From: Magicicada septendecula
Lineage: Eukaryota; Arthropoda; Insecta; Hemiptera; Cicadidae
Direction: 5' to 3'
Length of the DNA: 64,000 nt
NCBI GenBank assembly: GCA_034769895.1
Contig: CM068375.1
Coordinates: forward strand, 250,583,542-250,647,541
The position numbers were made by a program, and so were the translations under genes. The notes under the pieces were generated by a model. That model was not told where the DNA came from. It made no database searches and saw only the letters and a program-made list of their open reading frames with translations. Shown in pieces: positions 36,088 to 47,550 of the stretch (within the stretch, counting starts at the first letter, position 1; each line of letters opens with the position of its first letter).

Positions 36088-37987
36088 TAGAGGCAGTGAA
36101 AATTAATGAATACCCGTCACTGAACCGTAATCTTGGGGAACAACGATTAATAAATAAAATTAAGTGTAATCATAAAATAACCATAATTAATAACCACTAT
36201 TTAAAGAATATCAGGGAAGATTTGTTAGAAGAGGATCAGAAACATGTAAACAGTAATAGTAATAACGAAATCATATATATATCAGCAAAATTCTAAAAGA
36301 CAGTAAGACCAACTTACACAAATTATTTGAAATAACTATTATATATAAAACGAATTTAGTAAGAAAAAAAAATTACTAAATCCAAAAGAAATATAATGAA
36401 TAAATTCTAAAATGAAGTAAGGACAACTTATTACCTTATATTTGAACAACTTCTGGATTAACAAAAAGAAAAAGAATTTATATAAATGACTAAATTCTGA
36501 AATACAATAAGAACAACTTATTACCAATCTTGAAGAAAAATACTTGGAATTTAAAAATAATTTGAGTTGAATACTACCACTAAATTTTGAAATACAATAA
36601 GAACAACGTATTATCGATTTTGAAGAAAACAAGAATTATTGTTAAATGTTTATAAAGAAATAATGTGTATAATGAATAACAAACCCCAAGATTACAGAAG
36701 AAAACGATAATTATTATTATTATGTGTATAAAGAAATAATGTGTATAATGAATAACAAACCCCAAGATTACAGAAGAAAACGATAATTATTATTATTATA
36801 TGTATAAAGAAATAATGTGTATAATGAATAACAAACCCCAAGATTACAGAAGAAAACGATAATTATTATTATTATGTGTATAAAGAAATAGTGTAAATAA
36901 TGAAGAATGAACCCCAAGATAAAAGTTATTACCTCAAACCTACTTATCCAAAATAAAAAAGAAAAAAAAAAATCATATGACCTAAAATACATACTACATT
37001 GCCACATGATGGAGCAATCTCAGTAAACGATTGAATGTAACTAATATAATGTTAAAGAAGACAAGAAGGAAAGAGTATTTATGAACATAATTCATTAAAA
37101 AATAAACATCCAAAATAGTGAAATACGGTAAGAAGAAGAATAATTAAGTATAAGGAATATATTTAGTAAGAAATACAATTATAATGATCAACACACAACA
37201 ACTGATTAAAAAATATTGAGATCAGAGGAAAAAAAAACAAACGAAGAAGATGCTTAACATTACAATCTCAACAAAAATGAAAACAAAAATGATTACAATT
37301 GATAACTGTCAAAGTCAATATTAACGAATGTTTAAGGAATTAAAATGGAACTACGAAATATGAAGAATAGTGATGAAGAAATATAAATGCAACAAAGAAA
37401 AAATCTTTTCCCAAATATTTATTATTAAATGATTAAAGAGATTATTAGGAGATTATTATTATATTTTATAGCTGACTGTAGATGAATTCCAGCAGTACTA
37501 TATTAAGATGTAGTGTGGGCAGCAGAGTATGAAGCCAAACAGTGCCTCTCTGAACTGTACCAACGCATGTGTTAGGGATTGTTAGGGAAATTAAATATTT
37601 AAGGAATATTAGAATAGTTGCAAAAATAAATTCAGTTTCCAAAGGAATAGGACGAAGAAAACAGAAAGAAGCGAGTTGACAGAAGAATAATGAAAAATGC
37701 AGTAATTATAGTAATTATAAATAGGAGAGATGTAAAACTAATGTATCAGTGAATAGTGTAGCCAGTTACCAACAAATAATGTGTACAGAAAAAAAAAATA
37801 TATCAAGAATCAAGAATGTTAAATAAAATGATGAAATGTTATTAAATAAAAAAGGTACTAGTACTAGTCTAATGAAGTTACATTGAGAAGACCATCATCA
37901 ACCATTAACAATGAAATTAAGAAAAGGCATGTGAAAAAGGCAAGTTTATTTGACCTAAACTTCATTCAGGTAAACTAAACTTTTTTA
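36088..37987. other. element C non-coding interior replacing pol
   Basis: About 1.9 kb between the Gag stop and the polypurine tract. A-rich, stop-dense in all frames, no enzyme motifs. From about 36285 to 36640 degenerate copies of AATTCTGAAATACAATAAG / ACAACTTATTACC recur at intervals of roughly 85-125 bp, followed by the 76-bp repeats. Confidence 0.75.
36651..36955 (+). repeat. 76-bp tandem repeat inside element C
   Basis: TATAAAGAAATAATGTG starts at 36651, 36727 and 36803, and a diverged copy at 36879, exactly 76 bp apart. Each unit includes AACAAACCCCAAGATTACAG and a (TTA)n segment. The first unit differs in its neighbouring bases. The last is partial. Confidence 0.95.
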
Positions 37988-38001
37988 GGAGGGGAAGCAT
38001 A
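37988..38001 (+). promoter_or_regulatory. element C polypurine tract
   Basis: AGGAGGGGAAGCATA precedes the 3' LTR start TGTAGCGC, giving independent support that the 3' LTR begins at 38002. Confidence 0.7.
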
Positions 38002-40333
38002 TGTAGCGCAACAAAAATGATCGCATTTATGCTACATAAAAGAAGATTCACAGATTGATAAATAAATTGATACTTAATCCCCTAATAGAACAGAGACCCA
38101 ATTATGACAATTATAGTCATAGACAAAATAAATAAGAATGCAAGGTAGTGTTGAATAGAATAAACGAACCTGTAAAATAAATAATAGCTAATGATATATG
38201 TTTAATAAAAATCAAAACAGAAAAATGAAACAATGACTTAATTTATGGTAATAACAGATAAGAATTTTGTGTTAAAAAAGTATTATATTATGACAAAAAT
38301 GTTATGATAAAGTTTATGTGATGTTATATCAAATATGTTTGAGTTCATGAAAAATAATGAAACAATGTTAACCAATGTTCATAAGTTCGAATTTTGTTAT
38401 ATGTGATCGAGAGATCAAGATAAATTTGTTATTAGATGTAGAAAAATAATTGTTTATACAAATGTTAATAATTAAGTTTTGATTGTATGTACGAATTTAT
38501 ATAAAAGGGACTATAGATGCCTAACAGACATAACCACAGGTAGATCAATTTACAATAAAAGGCCTAACAGCCAAAAATACTAAATAAACACTTATAACTT
38601 AAAGGTTAGATACATCAATTAATAATAATTAATAAATACACTATGAAGAGCTAGAAAGAAGAAAAAACATTAAGTTAATAATAATATTTAATAAAATTTA
38701 TACAAATTATAATAATACCATAATGCCATAATATCGATTGGTAAAAAATAATATCGAAGGTGGATTAAATATAATAAAAAAGGAAAAAACGGAATTTTAT
38801 CAAAAAACCAGTAGAAGATGTGTATAAAATAATAAACCAGCTATCGGTAAATTTACATTCCGATAGGACAGCAAATTGACAAAGAATAGACAAAAAAATA
38901 TATGAAAGAAACACTATATAGTCAAACATGTGGAAGCGGAAATTAATATAGGTTGCTAGGGAAAAATTTAAGAAGAATGTTGTTGATTTATGAAATAACA
39001 AGAATTGCTTTGCTTTGTAAAAAAACTGAACGTGATGATTTAAAAAACCCAAGAAGAATATATTGAATCGTAATATTCGAAATCAAAAGATACGATTATA
39101 AAGAAGATAAAATTCTAATGATAATACTTACATCTATCACTAACACAGATTAATAAAATAACGATATATTATGAAGTAATAATCGAGAACAAATAACCAA
39201 ATCCTACAAGAAGAAACTTGGACTGTCCCATGTCCGAAGGGAATTGATGGAAAATTAATCAAATATAAAGAATTAATAGTAACGCAACTTATAATATTCA
39301 CAACACCAGAAATTATAACCTTGCAAATACACGGAACAACACTAACTGCTTCAACCGAAGGAAGAACCTATTTGGATCCTGACGGTGCAGAAGAAACATC
39401 AATCGTGCTGTAAAACAATTCAGAAGCTGTATTCCGAAGTGGACAGGACAAGATTTACTTTTATTAAATGGAAGAAAGAAAACTGTACTTCATAATTGAC
39501 CAGAACAACGAATTTAGCGATCAACCGCCTACGTGATTGGCATCGTTAGAGTCTGGTAAAATTATATTATATTAATCATACTAAATACACAACACATAAT
39601 TTTTGTAAATCTTGCATTCTTATTATGTATTTTTAGTCTTCCCCACAGTTACAAGAACCTTCACACCCTGAAATAAATAAAATACGAATCAAATATAATA
39701 TATAACCAAATATAAACAAAGGATTAAATAGTCAACAATCGATACCTGAATCTATAGTCCCAACATATATTAATTAGAATATATCTGAGTTAATGTGAAT
39801 TGAATACACTAATAAAGAACCTTTATATATTTGTTACACCTTGTTATTTGGAGTATGGTTTAGTGAACTGGAACAAAAGTAACTGAATAAGTAGTATAAT
39901 AAATGGTTAATATAAACATCGAATAACCTACAAGTTTCGTTGAGCCGATACTACAGCGCTTATAGTGGAATTATCTGACACCAAAGAGGGAGCGTAAAAT
40001 TATAAAATTAGACAGAACTCTCTTCAAGGCATAATAGGGTTGGATGAAATTGTAGAATAAATCTTAAGTTATTTTAGTTCTAGGCACACTAACACTGATA
40101 ATTATTAAAGAATTAAGTTAACAGTAATTAAGTACATCCATATATTCCACAACTCCAGATATTTCCGAGAATTTATACAATTAAATTAATACAACACAAT
40201 TGACAAATACAACAGTGGGAATTTAGACCGTACGTATCGGTATACCTACAAATTGACGCCGGCAACGTTGGGCAGGAAATAACGAGAATCCCGCGACCGT
40301 AAGAGACAACGTAAGAGCCGAAGAATACTTACA
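38002..40333 (+). repeat. element C 3' LTR, 2332 bp
   Basis: From TGTAGCGCAAC to CTTACA. Contains 155 bp after TGTA that the 5' LTR lacks; thereafter it matches the 5' LTR without a length change. Confidence 0.92.
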
Positions 40334-40337
40334 ATAT

Positions 40338-40649
40338 TTTGGAAGTAGATATTTTGGTGTTTTCGTGAGAAAGGGACTTTCATCATAGTGTATAACCATT
40401 GTGGAGACCACATGCCAGATAAGTAACTAGAAAGGACAAAAACAACTGATCAAAATCATTCAAAGTTTGTTTATATTGTAAAATTATTTAAAAAATATAA
40501 AATCCAAATTGATAAAATAATGAGAGAGAGAGAGGGGGGGGGAAGAGAGGGAGAGAGGGAGAGGGAGGGAGAGAGGGAGAGGGAGAGGGAGAGGGAGAGG
40601 GAGAGGGAGGGAGAGGGAGGGAGAGGGAGAGGGAGAGGGAGAGGGAGAG

Positions 40650-40742
<93 letters not shown>

Positions 40743-41060
40743 GTACTGATTTGCGTTTCAAAAACTTTCTTTTATAATTTTTATCTTATTGCATTATGAA
40801 GGAAACTGATAATCTTTTTCTTGTGAAAATAAAATATGATTGTGTCACAGTAATGGCTAGTTTAATTAATAAGCCATCCTACTCATAACCCTATCTCTGT
40901 GTCAATAAGTTCGCCTAGACGGCCCTGGATTTTGGTTAAGTTGTTAATAATTTATTTACTAAATTGTTTCTTCGAGGAATGTGAATGGTTTCCACATTTC
41001 CTCCAGAAAATGTGGTGGCGACCTGGGGACTTTGGGAATCTTCTGTGTAAAGGTAAGTTG
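40338..41060 (+). repeat. element B LTR 1, right part
   Basis: Resumes at TTTGGAAGTAGATATTTTGG after element C and matches 41872-42425 of LTR 2, including CCATTGTGGAGACCAC, GTGTCAATAAGTTCGCC and CTTTGGGAATCTTCT. It stops matching just after AAAGGTAAGT, about 65 bp short of the LTR end, so the end of LTR 1 was lost with the 5' interior. Confidence 0.8.
40519..40741. repeat. (GA)n/(GGGAGA)n purine tract, ~220 bp
   Basis: A purine-only plus strand from about 40519, first GGGAGA-type units then pure GA from about 40650. The same place in LTR 2 (42062-42091) has a G-run and only about 20 bases of GA. Frames read through it are low-complexity artefacts. Confidence 0.97.
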
Positions 41061-41116
41061 ATTTATGAAAGACCATTTGCTAATGTTTTTGCTTTGTTGT
41101 TGCATGCAGAATCTCT

Positions 41117-41376
41117 GTGGAACTGTGGAGGCGGACCTGTGCTGGCCAGCGCGTCAGGGCAGGGTTGCCAAGTGCCTGTCTGGCTTTACGGTGTCGGGAT
41201 CCTGATGAAGGAAGTCCAGTAAAGTCATGCAGGTGTGGCCACAGCCACTGGAGTAGGGGGGTAAGTACCCAACTTTTAATCAGGAAGTAAGGGGGGTCAT
41301 GGCGCCATATCCTCGCTGATCCTCCTAGGTTTAGGCAATGAGAGTTTTTATGTTTTTTGACATATTGGGGGGGTCT
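41117..41376 (+). other. conserved GC-rich block before the 3' LTR (elements A and B)
   Basis: This block and 24447-24706 of element A share long words: CCTGTGCTGGCC, AAGTGCCTGTCTGGC, GGAAGTCCAGTAA, CAGTCACTGGA-like, and ATGGCGCCATATC. Both end in a G-rich tract at the LTR. The surroundings are AT-rich and not conserved. One frame in B reads LWRRTCAGQRVRAG... onward without a stop for about 50 residues, but A has a one-base shift in the middle, so a non-coding cis function (RNA packaging, export or plus-strand priming) is as likely as a peptide. Confidence 0.6.
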
Positions 41377-42489
41377 TGTAACGGGACAAAATTTGGGTAA
41401 CAAAATTTATATATCAAGTTTAAAATATTTTATTGTAATAAAGCAGATATGATTAAAAAATATCGAAGAAAAGGGCATTACGCGATTTCCAAATAAGGTA
41501 AAGATGTGACAAGTTCTATTTTTAACCAGTGAATCACACAAAAGGCATGTTGTTTACGACAAACCAGAGTCTGAGGGCAGCCAGCCGAAATGGTGTTACG
41601 AGGTACAACGGAAAAATAAAGAGACCACGATGGGACAGGTGTACAACTGGTTTCAACGGCGTGGCTAAACAGAATTGTAGCGTATGAACGCCAGCCAAGC
41701 GAAGCATTCTCCAACTCATAGTCGAACCGTACGGTCATACTGTAATAGTGTAGGTAGGCCTATATGTTACAGTTGCGGTAGGCCTACCTAAAATTGTTTT
41801 TAAAATGTAATGGAGCAGTGACAAACTTTTAAATTAATGAATCAGGGAAAGTGATTATGATCTGAATGTTTTGGACATATGTTTTGGTGTTTTCAGGACT
41901 TTCACCGTAGTGTCCAACCATTGTGGAGACCACGTGCCAGATAAGTAACTAGAAAGGACAAAAACAATTGATCAAAATTATTCAAAGTTTGTTCATATTG
42001 TAAAATTATTTTAAAATATAAAATCCAAAATCCAAATTTATAAAATAATTAACGAGATCTCGGGGGGGGGGGAGAGAGAGAGAGAGAGAGAATAAAGAAA
42101 CAAAAAGGGGGAGGTATAAAGTACTGATTTGCGTTTTAAAAAACTTTCTTTGTCTTAAACGTTATGAAGAAAACTGATAATCTTTTTCTTGTGAAAATAA
42201 AATATGATTGTGTCACAGTAATGTGCTAGTTTAATTAATACACCACTCTACCCATACCCCTATCTCTGTGTCAATAAGTTCGCCCTGGAGTTTTTTCTGT
42301 AAGGGAGTTTTGTTAATTGATTAATTTGTTTTCTTCGGGGAGTATGAATGGTTTCCACATTTACTCCTGAAAATGTGGTGGCGACCTGGGGGCTTTGGGA
42401 ATCTTCTATATAAAGGTAAGTCGTAAGTAGTAATAAATGGGGTGTAGTTTCTTCTGGTTAATTTTTATATATTTATCCATAGAGTTACA
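41377..42489 (+). repeat. element B LTR 2, 1113 bp
   Basis: TGTAACGGGACA to GTTACA, followed by the ACCA target duplication. It carries AAAGGTAAGT at about 42413-42420, a consensus splice-donor word also present in LTR 1. Confidence 0.85.
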
Positions 42490-42493
42490 ACCA

Positions 42494-44298
42494 GGTACCC
42501 ATCAAAGTTGAATAGTCACAGAACATAGCTTGACATCATGATAAGATTTCATCTTGAGACTGATTCAAACTCACAATGCCCCACTTTGGACAAATGTGTA
42601 TGTTCTGCCTAGTTACACTTCAAATATGGTAAAAATGTGGAAATGGGCTGTTCACTCAGAGTGCCATAAAGTTTACATTAAAATTTTGGATGATCTGAAA
42701 TTTAAGAGATTTCAGATTCATGCAACAGAATAACTCCAAAAGATGCCATGAAGGTTGTCAAAAAACAGAACAAGGACAGCAGGCTGACAACTGGAATAAC
42801 AAAGCCATTGGAAACATCTAACACAGCCCGTCCGATTTTAAAGAAGTGATAAACACTTGGGACTGTGCTGTTTTTCACCATTGATAATGATGCTGGTTTT
42901 TTTTTTAAATTACAATTATTGGTGCCTACACTAGCAGAATTATTACAACTTCCAATGCTTAAAGTAAATGACAACTGATTAATAATTATTAATTAGTTAT
43001 TAAATCAATGACACACTCTAATCTATGACACTCTCTGCTTCTCTTTAAAACTTAAAATATACAAACCTAAGTGTGTAGCATCAGTGATAACTTAAGTGAT
43101 CACTATCATTTGTAAATACTTATATAATGACCATGTTCAGTAGTCACACATTTATGTTTAATAACTAGTCTAAATGCTTCAACAATATAAATTAATAACT
43201 GTAAAATTTAAACTGTACTTCAAATACAAGCACATTCCTTGAACTCACACATTGGATGAAGCAATTAATAATATTATTTTCATACAATACTTGCTGGTGT
43301 TATAAAATACAACATATACAAGAGCAATAATTTGATTACAGAGTATATAATAATGTAATAAAATATATAATTTATACTTAAAAGGCTGCTTAACAAAGAC
43401 TGCCCAAAACACTTATTTAGATCACTGAATAATATACAGACATAATAAACAAAACCACATATACTTCAACACATATGAACAATGAAACTAGTACAACTGC
43501 TTAAGTACACTGTTACCATTTGTCGTTTATGTGACCAGTACTGTGGCTAGTGAAATAATATTTTGTAGCTGAAATGCAGGAGTATTTCATTAATAAAAAT
43601 TATAACAGAAAGTTGGACAAAAACCAGATAATCAAGTATCCAGAGTAAGCGCTTTATGGAAATCTAAACAAAAGCCAGTTCATGGTACTGACAACACAAT
43701 AGGTTTGATTTTAGATACTCCTTCCAATACAGATTAAAGAATTCCCAATGAGGGAGGTAATCAACAAACAAAATATATATAGGTATTACAGACAGATATA
43801 GCCCATGTGGGATAACAGTTTCGCATTCTTTCTTCACTATCACTACATGCTAAACTTGTAAAAGGGGTAATAGTTTCGCAGCTCCATGCATTGCACCATT
43901 CAAGAACAGCACTCATGTTTCTACCATCTGCAGAAGCCTACATGGGAATGGATTCCAGTCAAGTATAAAAATTTGAAAGTAAATAAAAAGAGTATCCAAT
44001 ATATTATGTGAAACTGACTTGCAGAAAAAAATTCTGTTGATGAATACATGATGCTTGTGTGCTGAAATTGCAAGAGACAGGATGTTTCTGACCCTTTCAT
44101 TCTTATTGTGCACTTAAGAAATATGTGTTCAAAATATGGTCAATATTTATAACAGTAACTATAACAATTATATTCATACAAGAAGCACACACCAGAAATA
44201 CCACTGACACAATGATAGAAAAGTTTACAACTGATATAGTTTTTTATGCGATATCAATGAATATCAGAACTGCTCTTATCAATATTTTTTATGGTATA
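42494..44298. other. no gene seen; AT-rich spacer
   Basis: No coding sequence. A short inverted repeat CTGAAAT/ATTTCAG lies near 42695-42716. The frame 42702-42974 (minus) has no recognised motif. Confidence 0.5.
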
Positions 44299-45103
44299 CA
44301 GGGTGGTCCACGGAATCTTAGAATTTTTAAAACAACAGGTTGGCAACACTGACATACAATCTGGAATCGGACTGGCTGTGACCTTGCATACCTGATACCA
44401 TTTTAGTTACAATGGAACAGTGGACTCTTACACACTGTGCGTTCATAGTGGAAACTTTAGTTTAAAAATGGTGATTCACCTGTGATAGTCAGCTATTATT
44501 CTGCCATCACTTTGATGTTCCACATCATGGTGCTGATCCTAATCACAATATGATAAAGTTGTGGATAAACAATTTTCAAACTACTGCTTATGCAACAAAA
44601 AACAAACCACAAGGTCCAGTGCACACTGTGAGAACCCCTCCAAACATTCACAGGCCACGCAGAAGCCCTACGTTTATACTGCAGCAGAGTCATAAGAATT
44701 CTACACAAAGATTTGAACTTTCACCCATATAAAAAGTTGGTGCAAAGCTAAATTGGTGACAAAGCAAATCAGGCGGTATTCTGTACAAATTTTCTGAACT
44801 TGTTACCTGCTGAAATGATCCTCCTAATGAGCAATGAAGCACAGTTTCATTTATTGGGCACAATGAAAAAATAAAAATTTTCATACTGGTCCGATACAAA
44901 TCACCAGCAGCTACACATGTGTCCTCTTTACAGTGCACATGTAACTGTCTTATTTTGAGAGAGGTCTTATTTTAAAAATGGACTTACACCTGTAAATGAC
45001 ATCAAATTTGCTGTAATTACATAATGAAATAAATGTAAATAAAATACATTTTATAATACTTATTTCATTTTTTAAAATCATCAGGTTCCCATGGACCTCC
45101 CTG
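44299..45103 (+). mobile_element. mariner/Tc1-type element with DUF4817-like protein, decayed
   Basis: The ends are CAGGGTGGTCCACGG and, inverted, CAGGGAGGTCCATGG, each next to TA (44297-44298 and 45104-45105), as expected for the Tc1/mariner superfamily. At 805 bp it is shorter than a full element, so the interior has lost sequence. Confidence 0.8.
44412..44975 (+). pseudogene. DUF4817-type mariner transposase remnant
   Basis: Translated in shifting frames from ATG 44412: MEQWTLTHCAFIVETLV, then LWINNFQTTAYATKNKP, VRTPPNIHRP, HPYKVGAKLIGDKANQA, ILLMSNEAQFHLLGT and YWSDTNHQQLHMCPLYS. In the insect family I know, these are the N-terminal helix-turn-helix (DUF4817) and the region around the second catalytic Asp (MSDEAHFHL). 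Here that Asp reads Asn. The first catalytic Asp region is largely deleted and stops occur after VETLV. It is inactive. Confidence 0.75.
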
Positions 45104-45105
45104 TA

Positions 45106-45747
45106 TTTGTACACAGAAAAACAGGGTATCAGAATTTTCTCTATACAATATAATTGTCAGGTAAAAATTTCTTCGGTTGAACAGTTTTCTTATAACAGTT
45201 AGGTTTTAGTCAGTTACTGTTTGTTAGCAGTGTCTTTTATTTCACCACAGTTACTGATATGGACAAGACCTTTGGTGCCACCACTGGGACATTAAGTGGT
45301 AGAGATAATTACAGGCCTTGTCGAGTGTGAAGCAACTAACAAACAGGGACAATATTGTTTTAGCTCTACTATTTCTGTAGATGGCTCCTTTGTTCAGCTC
45401 ATGTGCAAAAAGGACTGGAAATAATCATAGTCTCAAGAAACCCTAACAGCTGCAGTACTTCAAACCAAACGGTCTGATTTGAAAACTGTTAGCAAAATAA
45501 TATAATTCTCATGTAACAATACAAGTGAGAATATATTAAATACTGTGTCAATGGCAGTAGTTTTCATAAACAACTGTTATTAAAAACAAAAGCTAATATT
45601 AGGTTTTACAGATTTTACAGTACATTCTAGAACTAAAATGGCAAGCTAACTACCCTGATGTATTATACAAAATTCAAGTATAAGAACTATAAATGTATAA
45701 CGGTTACCGCTATATATATACACTCTATTTTCTATTTACACAATAGT

Positions 45748-45785
<38 letters not shown>

Positions 45786-46717
45786 ACAATTAGTCAGTGA
45801 TGGAGTTACGGTTTACTCTATTTCTTACAAATTCAAATATAAATCCCCAATCTTACTAAATTTCAGAACAATATCATAAAATTATGAATATTAATATTAT
45901 CTTCACACACTGTTACGTGATAACCCCATGCTTAACAACCTATATAGAGAATTCACTCTCAAAATGTCCTGAATGCCCCCCCTTAAGAGACTGGTATGGA
46001 TTTATTTTTCAAAACAACTTTCAATTTCAAAATAGTTTCTCCATATTTTACATATACATCTTACTCATACACTTCTATTACACATAATAATGGCCGATCA
46101 ATTTTCTAAGATACCGCAGATGACTACTATGGCACACATAACTCTTCATAAAAGTGGTGGTGTGTCTCCTCCACTTTTTTCTGGCTTTCAACATAAGATA
46201 TCTTATGGAAGGTCTGGTTGTCAATGTGGAGAGTGTCTTGTTGGGAGACTACCTATTTTTACAACACCTTGATAAAATTTAATGCCTTTGAACTTCCTGG
46301 TTGTAGCACAAATGGCCTAGAGTTACTAGCGATAGAGAAATAATACTTGATTAAGTGCACGATATCTGATTTAATAATTATTTTCTGCTGCTTGAAACGA
46401 GCACATAACATAGAAACCTAATATTCTTCCTTTTACAATTACATTTCTAAGAAACCTTTAATTGTACTGTTCAATATGCAACAGAAAATGAAATCAAAGC
46501 AATGTTTTCTGATGAACTAAACATCCAAATTTCTTTAAATTTAATAAACCACTGGGGTTTTGTATTAGTTTGCTCGGCTCAATCAAAATCTTTAATCAAG
46601 GACTCTTCACACAAAATGCTTTACTCAAAAAGCGAAATTCTTCATCCATTTTGTTGGTTCATGATTAACAAATTTCAATGTGTTCTTTTTGCTCTGTAAT
46701 AAGATTGATTACTTGTG
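45106..46717. other. no gene seen; contains a (CA)n tract
   Basis: (CA)n at about 45750-45787. Small frames at 45884-46087, 46090-46272 and 46502-46699 have no recognised domain and no supporting splice context. Confidence 0.45.
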
Positions 46718-46720
46718 TAA

Positions 46721-47550
46721 CACGCGCAGCAGAATGGGAATAGAATTAGAAGAGACGTGTTATACATTCTTTTATTCGCAGATGATCAAGTGGTGATAGC
46801 CAATGATGAAGAACATATCACTTATATGATGAGAAAACTAGTAGAAGAATACGATCAATGGGGATTAAACATAAACTTCAAGAAAACGGAGTACTTTTTA
46901 CAAGGAAGTCGAACATCAGATCTTCAGTTATTAGATAATACTTCCATTAAGAAATGTGAAAAGTATAAATATTTAGGAAGTATAATTAGCGATGATGGAA
47001 TATGTGATGAAGATATAAGACATCGATTAGTTTTAGGAAAAAGCACCATACGCCAATTAAAATCACTTTTATGCTCCAAAATCGAGCTACCGACAAAGAT
47101 CAATATTTATAAAGCCATGGTTGAACCAATTACCACCTATTGGTCAGATTGTTGGACAATCAACAAAAACAACCGCAGGAAGACTGAAGCTGTAGAAATG
47201 GACTATCTTAGACGAGCTTCCAGAGTTTCTCATCTGGAACACGTAAGGAATGACGTAATAAGGGAAAGAACAAATAGAAAAGAAACTGTAATAGAAGATA
47301 TAAAACGTAAACAGCTTTCCTGGTATGGACACCTAATGAGAATGCGTGAAGAAAAAATACCTGTGAGTGTGTTCAAATACAGACCTAGCAACAGAAGAAA
47401 AAGAGGCAGACCTAGATTAAAATGGATAGAAGGGATCGAAAGGACTATGAAAGAAAGGAATCTGAAGAATGAAGATACACAGAATAAGTGGATATGGAAA
47501 CTGAGATGCGGGATCCGGCAATAGCTGTGGGATCCCCGCCAAAAAAAAAA
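46721..47550 (+). pseudogene. LINE reverse transcriptase, 5'-truncated 3' end
   Basis: An open frame from just after TAA 46718 to the stop ending at 47524; no own start is expected. It begins NGNRIRRDVLYILLFADDQV, where FADD is the catalytic box normally written YADD. It continues through NINFKKTEYFLQG, YKYLGSIISDDG, ATTYWSDCWTIN-type sequence, and EMDYLRRASRVSH. It ends in the conserved tail YGHLMRM, RRKRGRPRLKWIEG. This order is typical of the last third of insect RTE/CR1-like LINE proteins annotated as endonuclease-reverse transcriptase. A short 3' tail ends in ten A (47541-47550). It looks like a classic 5'-truncated copy from target-primed reverse transcription. Target duplications were not found. 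The frame is intact, so the insertion is not very old. Confidence 0.88.

Larger units (their letters stand above)
31932..40333 (+). mobile_element. LTR retrotransposon C: long LTRs, intact gag, no pol
   Basis: Bounded by LTRs of 2177 bp (31932-34108) and 2332 bp (38002-40333) and by an identical 4-bp target duplication ATAT (31928-31931 and 40334-40337). LTRs begin TGTA and end TACA. From 31936 on, the two LTRs run base for base at a constant 6225-bp offset, and every stretch I compared was identical. The interior holds a primer-binding-like site, one 628-residue gag frame, about 1.9 kb of non-coding sequence with tandem repeats, and a polypurine tract. No protease, reverse transcriptase, RNase H or integrase is present. 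The near-identity implies a recent insertion, which must have used enzymes from another element. Confidence 0.92.
31489..42489 (+). mobile_element. LTR retrotransposon B remnant, host of nested element C
   Basis: LTR 1 starts TGTAACGGGACA at 31489; LTR 2 starts with the same word at 41377 and ends GTTACA at 42489. The 4-bp flanks agree: ACCA at 31485-31488 and ACCA at 42490-42493, which fixes both outer borders. Between the LTRs only about 300 bp of internal sequence (roughly 41061-41376) survive, all from the 3' end; primer site, gag and pol are gone. LTR 1 is split by element C at 31932-40333. LTR length (1113 bp), start and end words match element A, so A and B are related families. Confidence 0.85.

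Noticed and set aside
40471..40777. Long frames on both strands (Ser/Leu-rich and Arg/Glu-rich)
   Set aside because: They are translations of the GA microsatellite.
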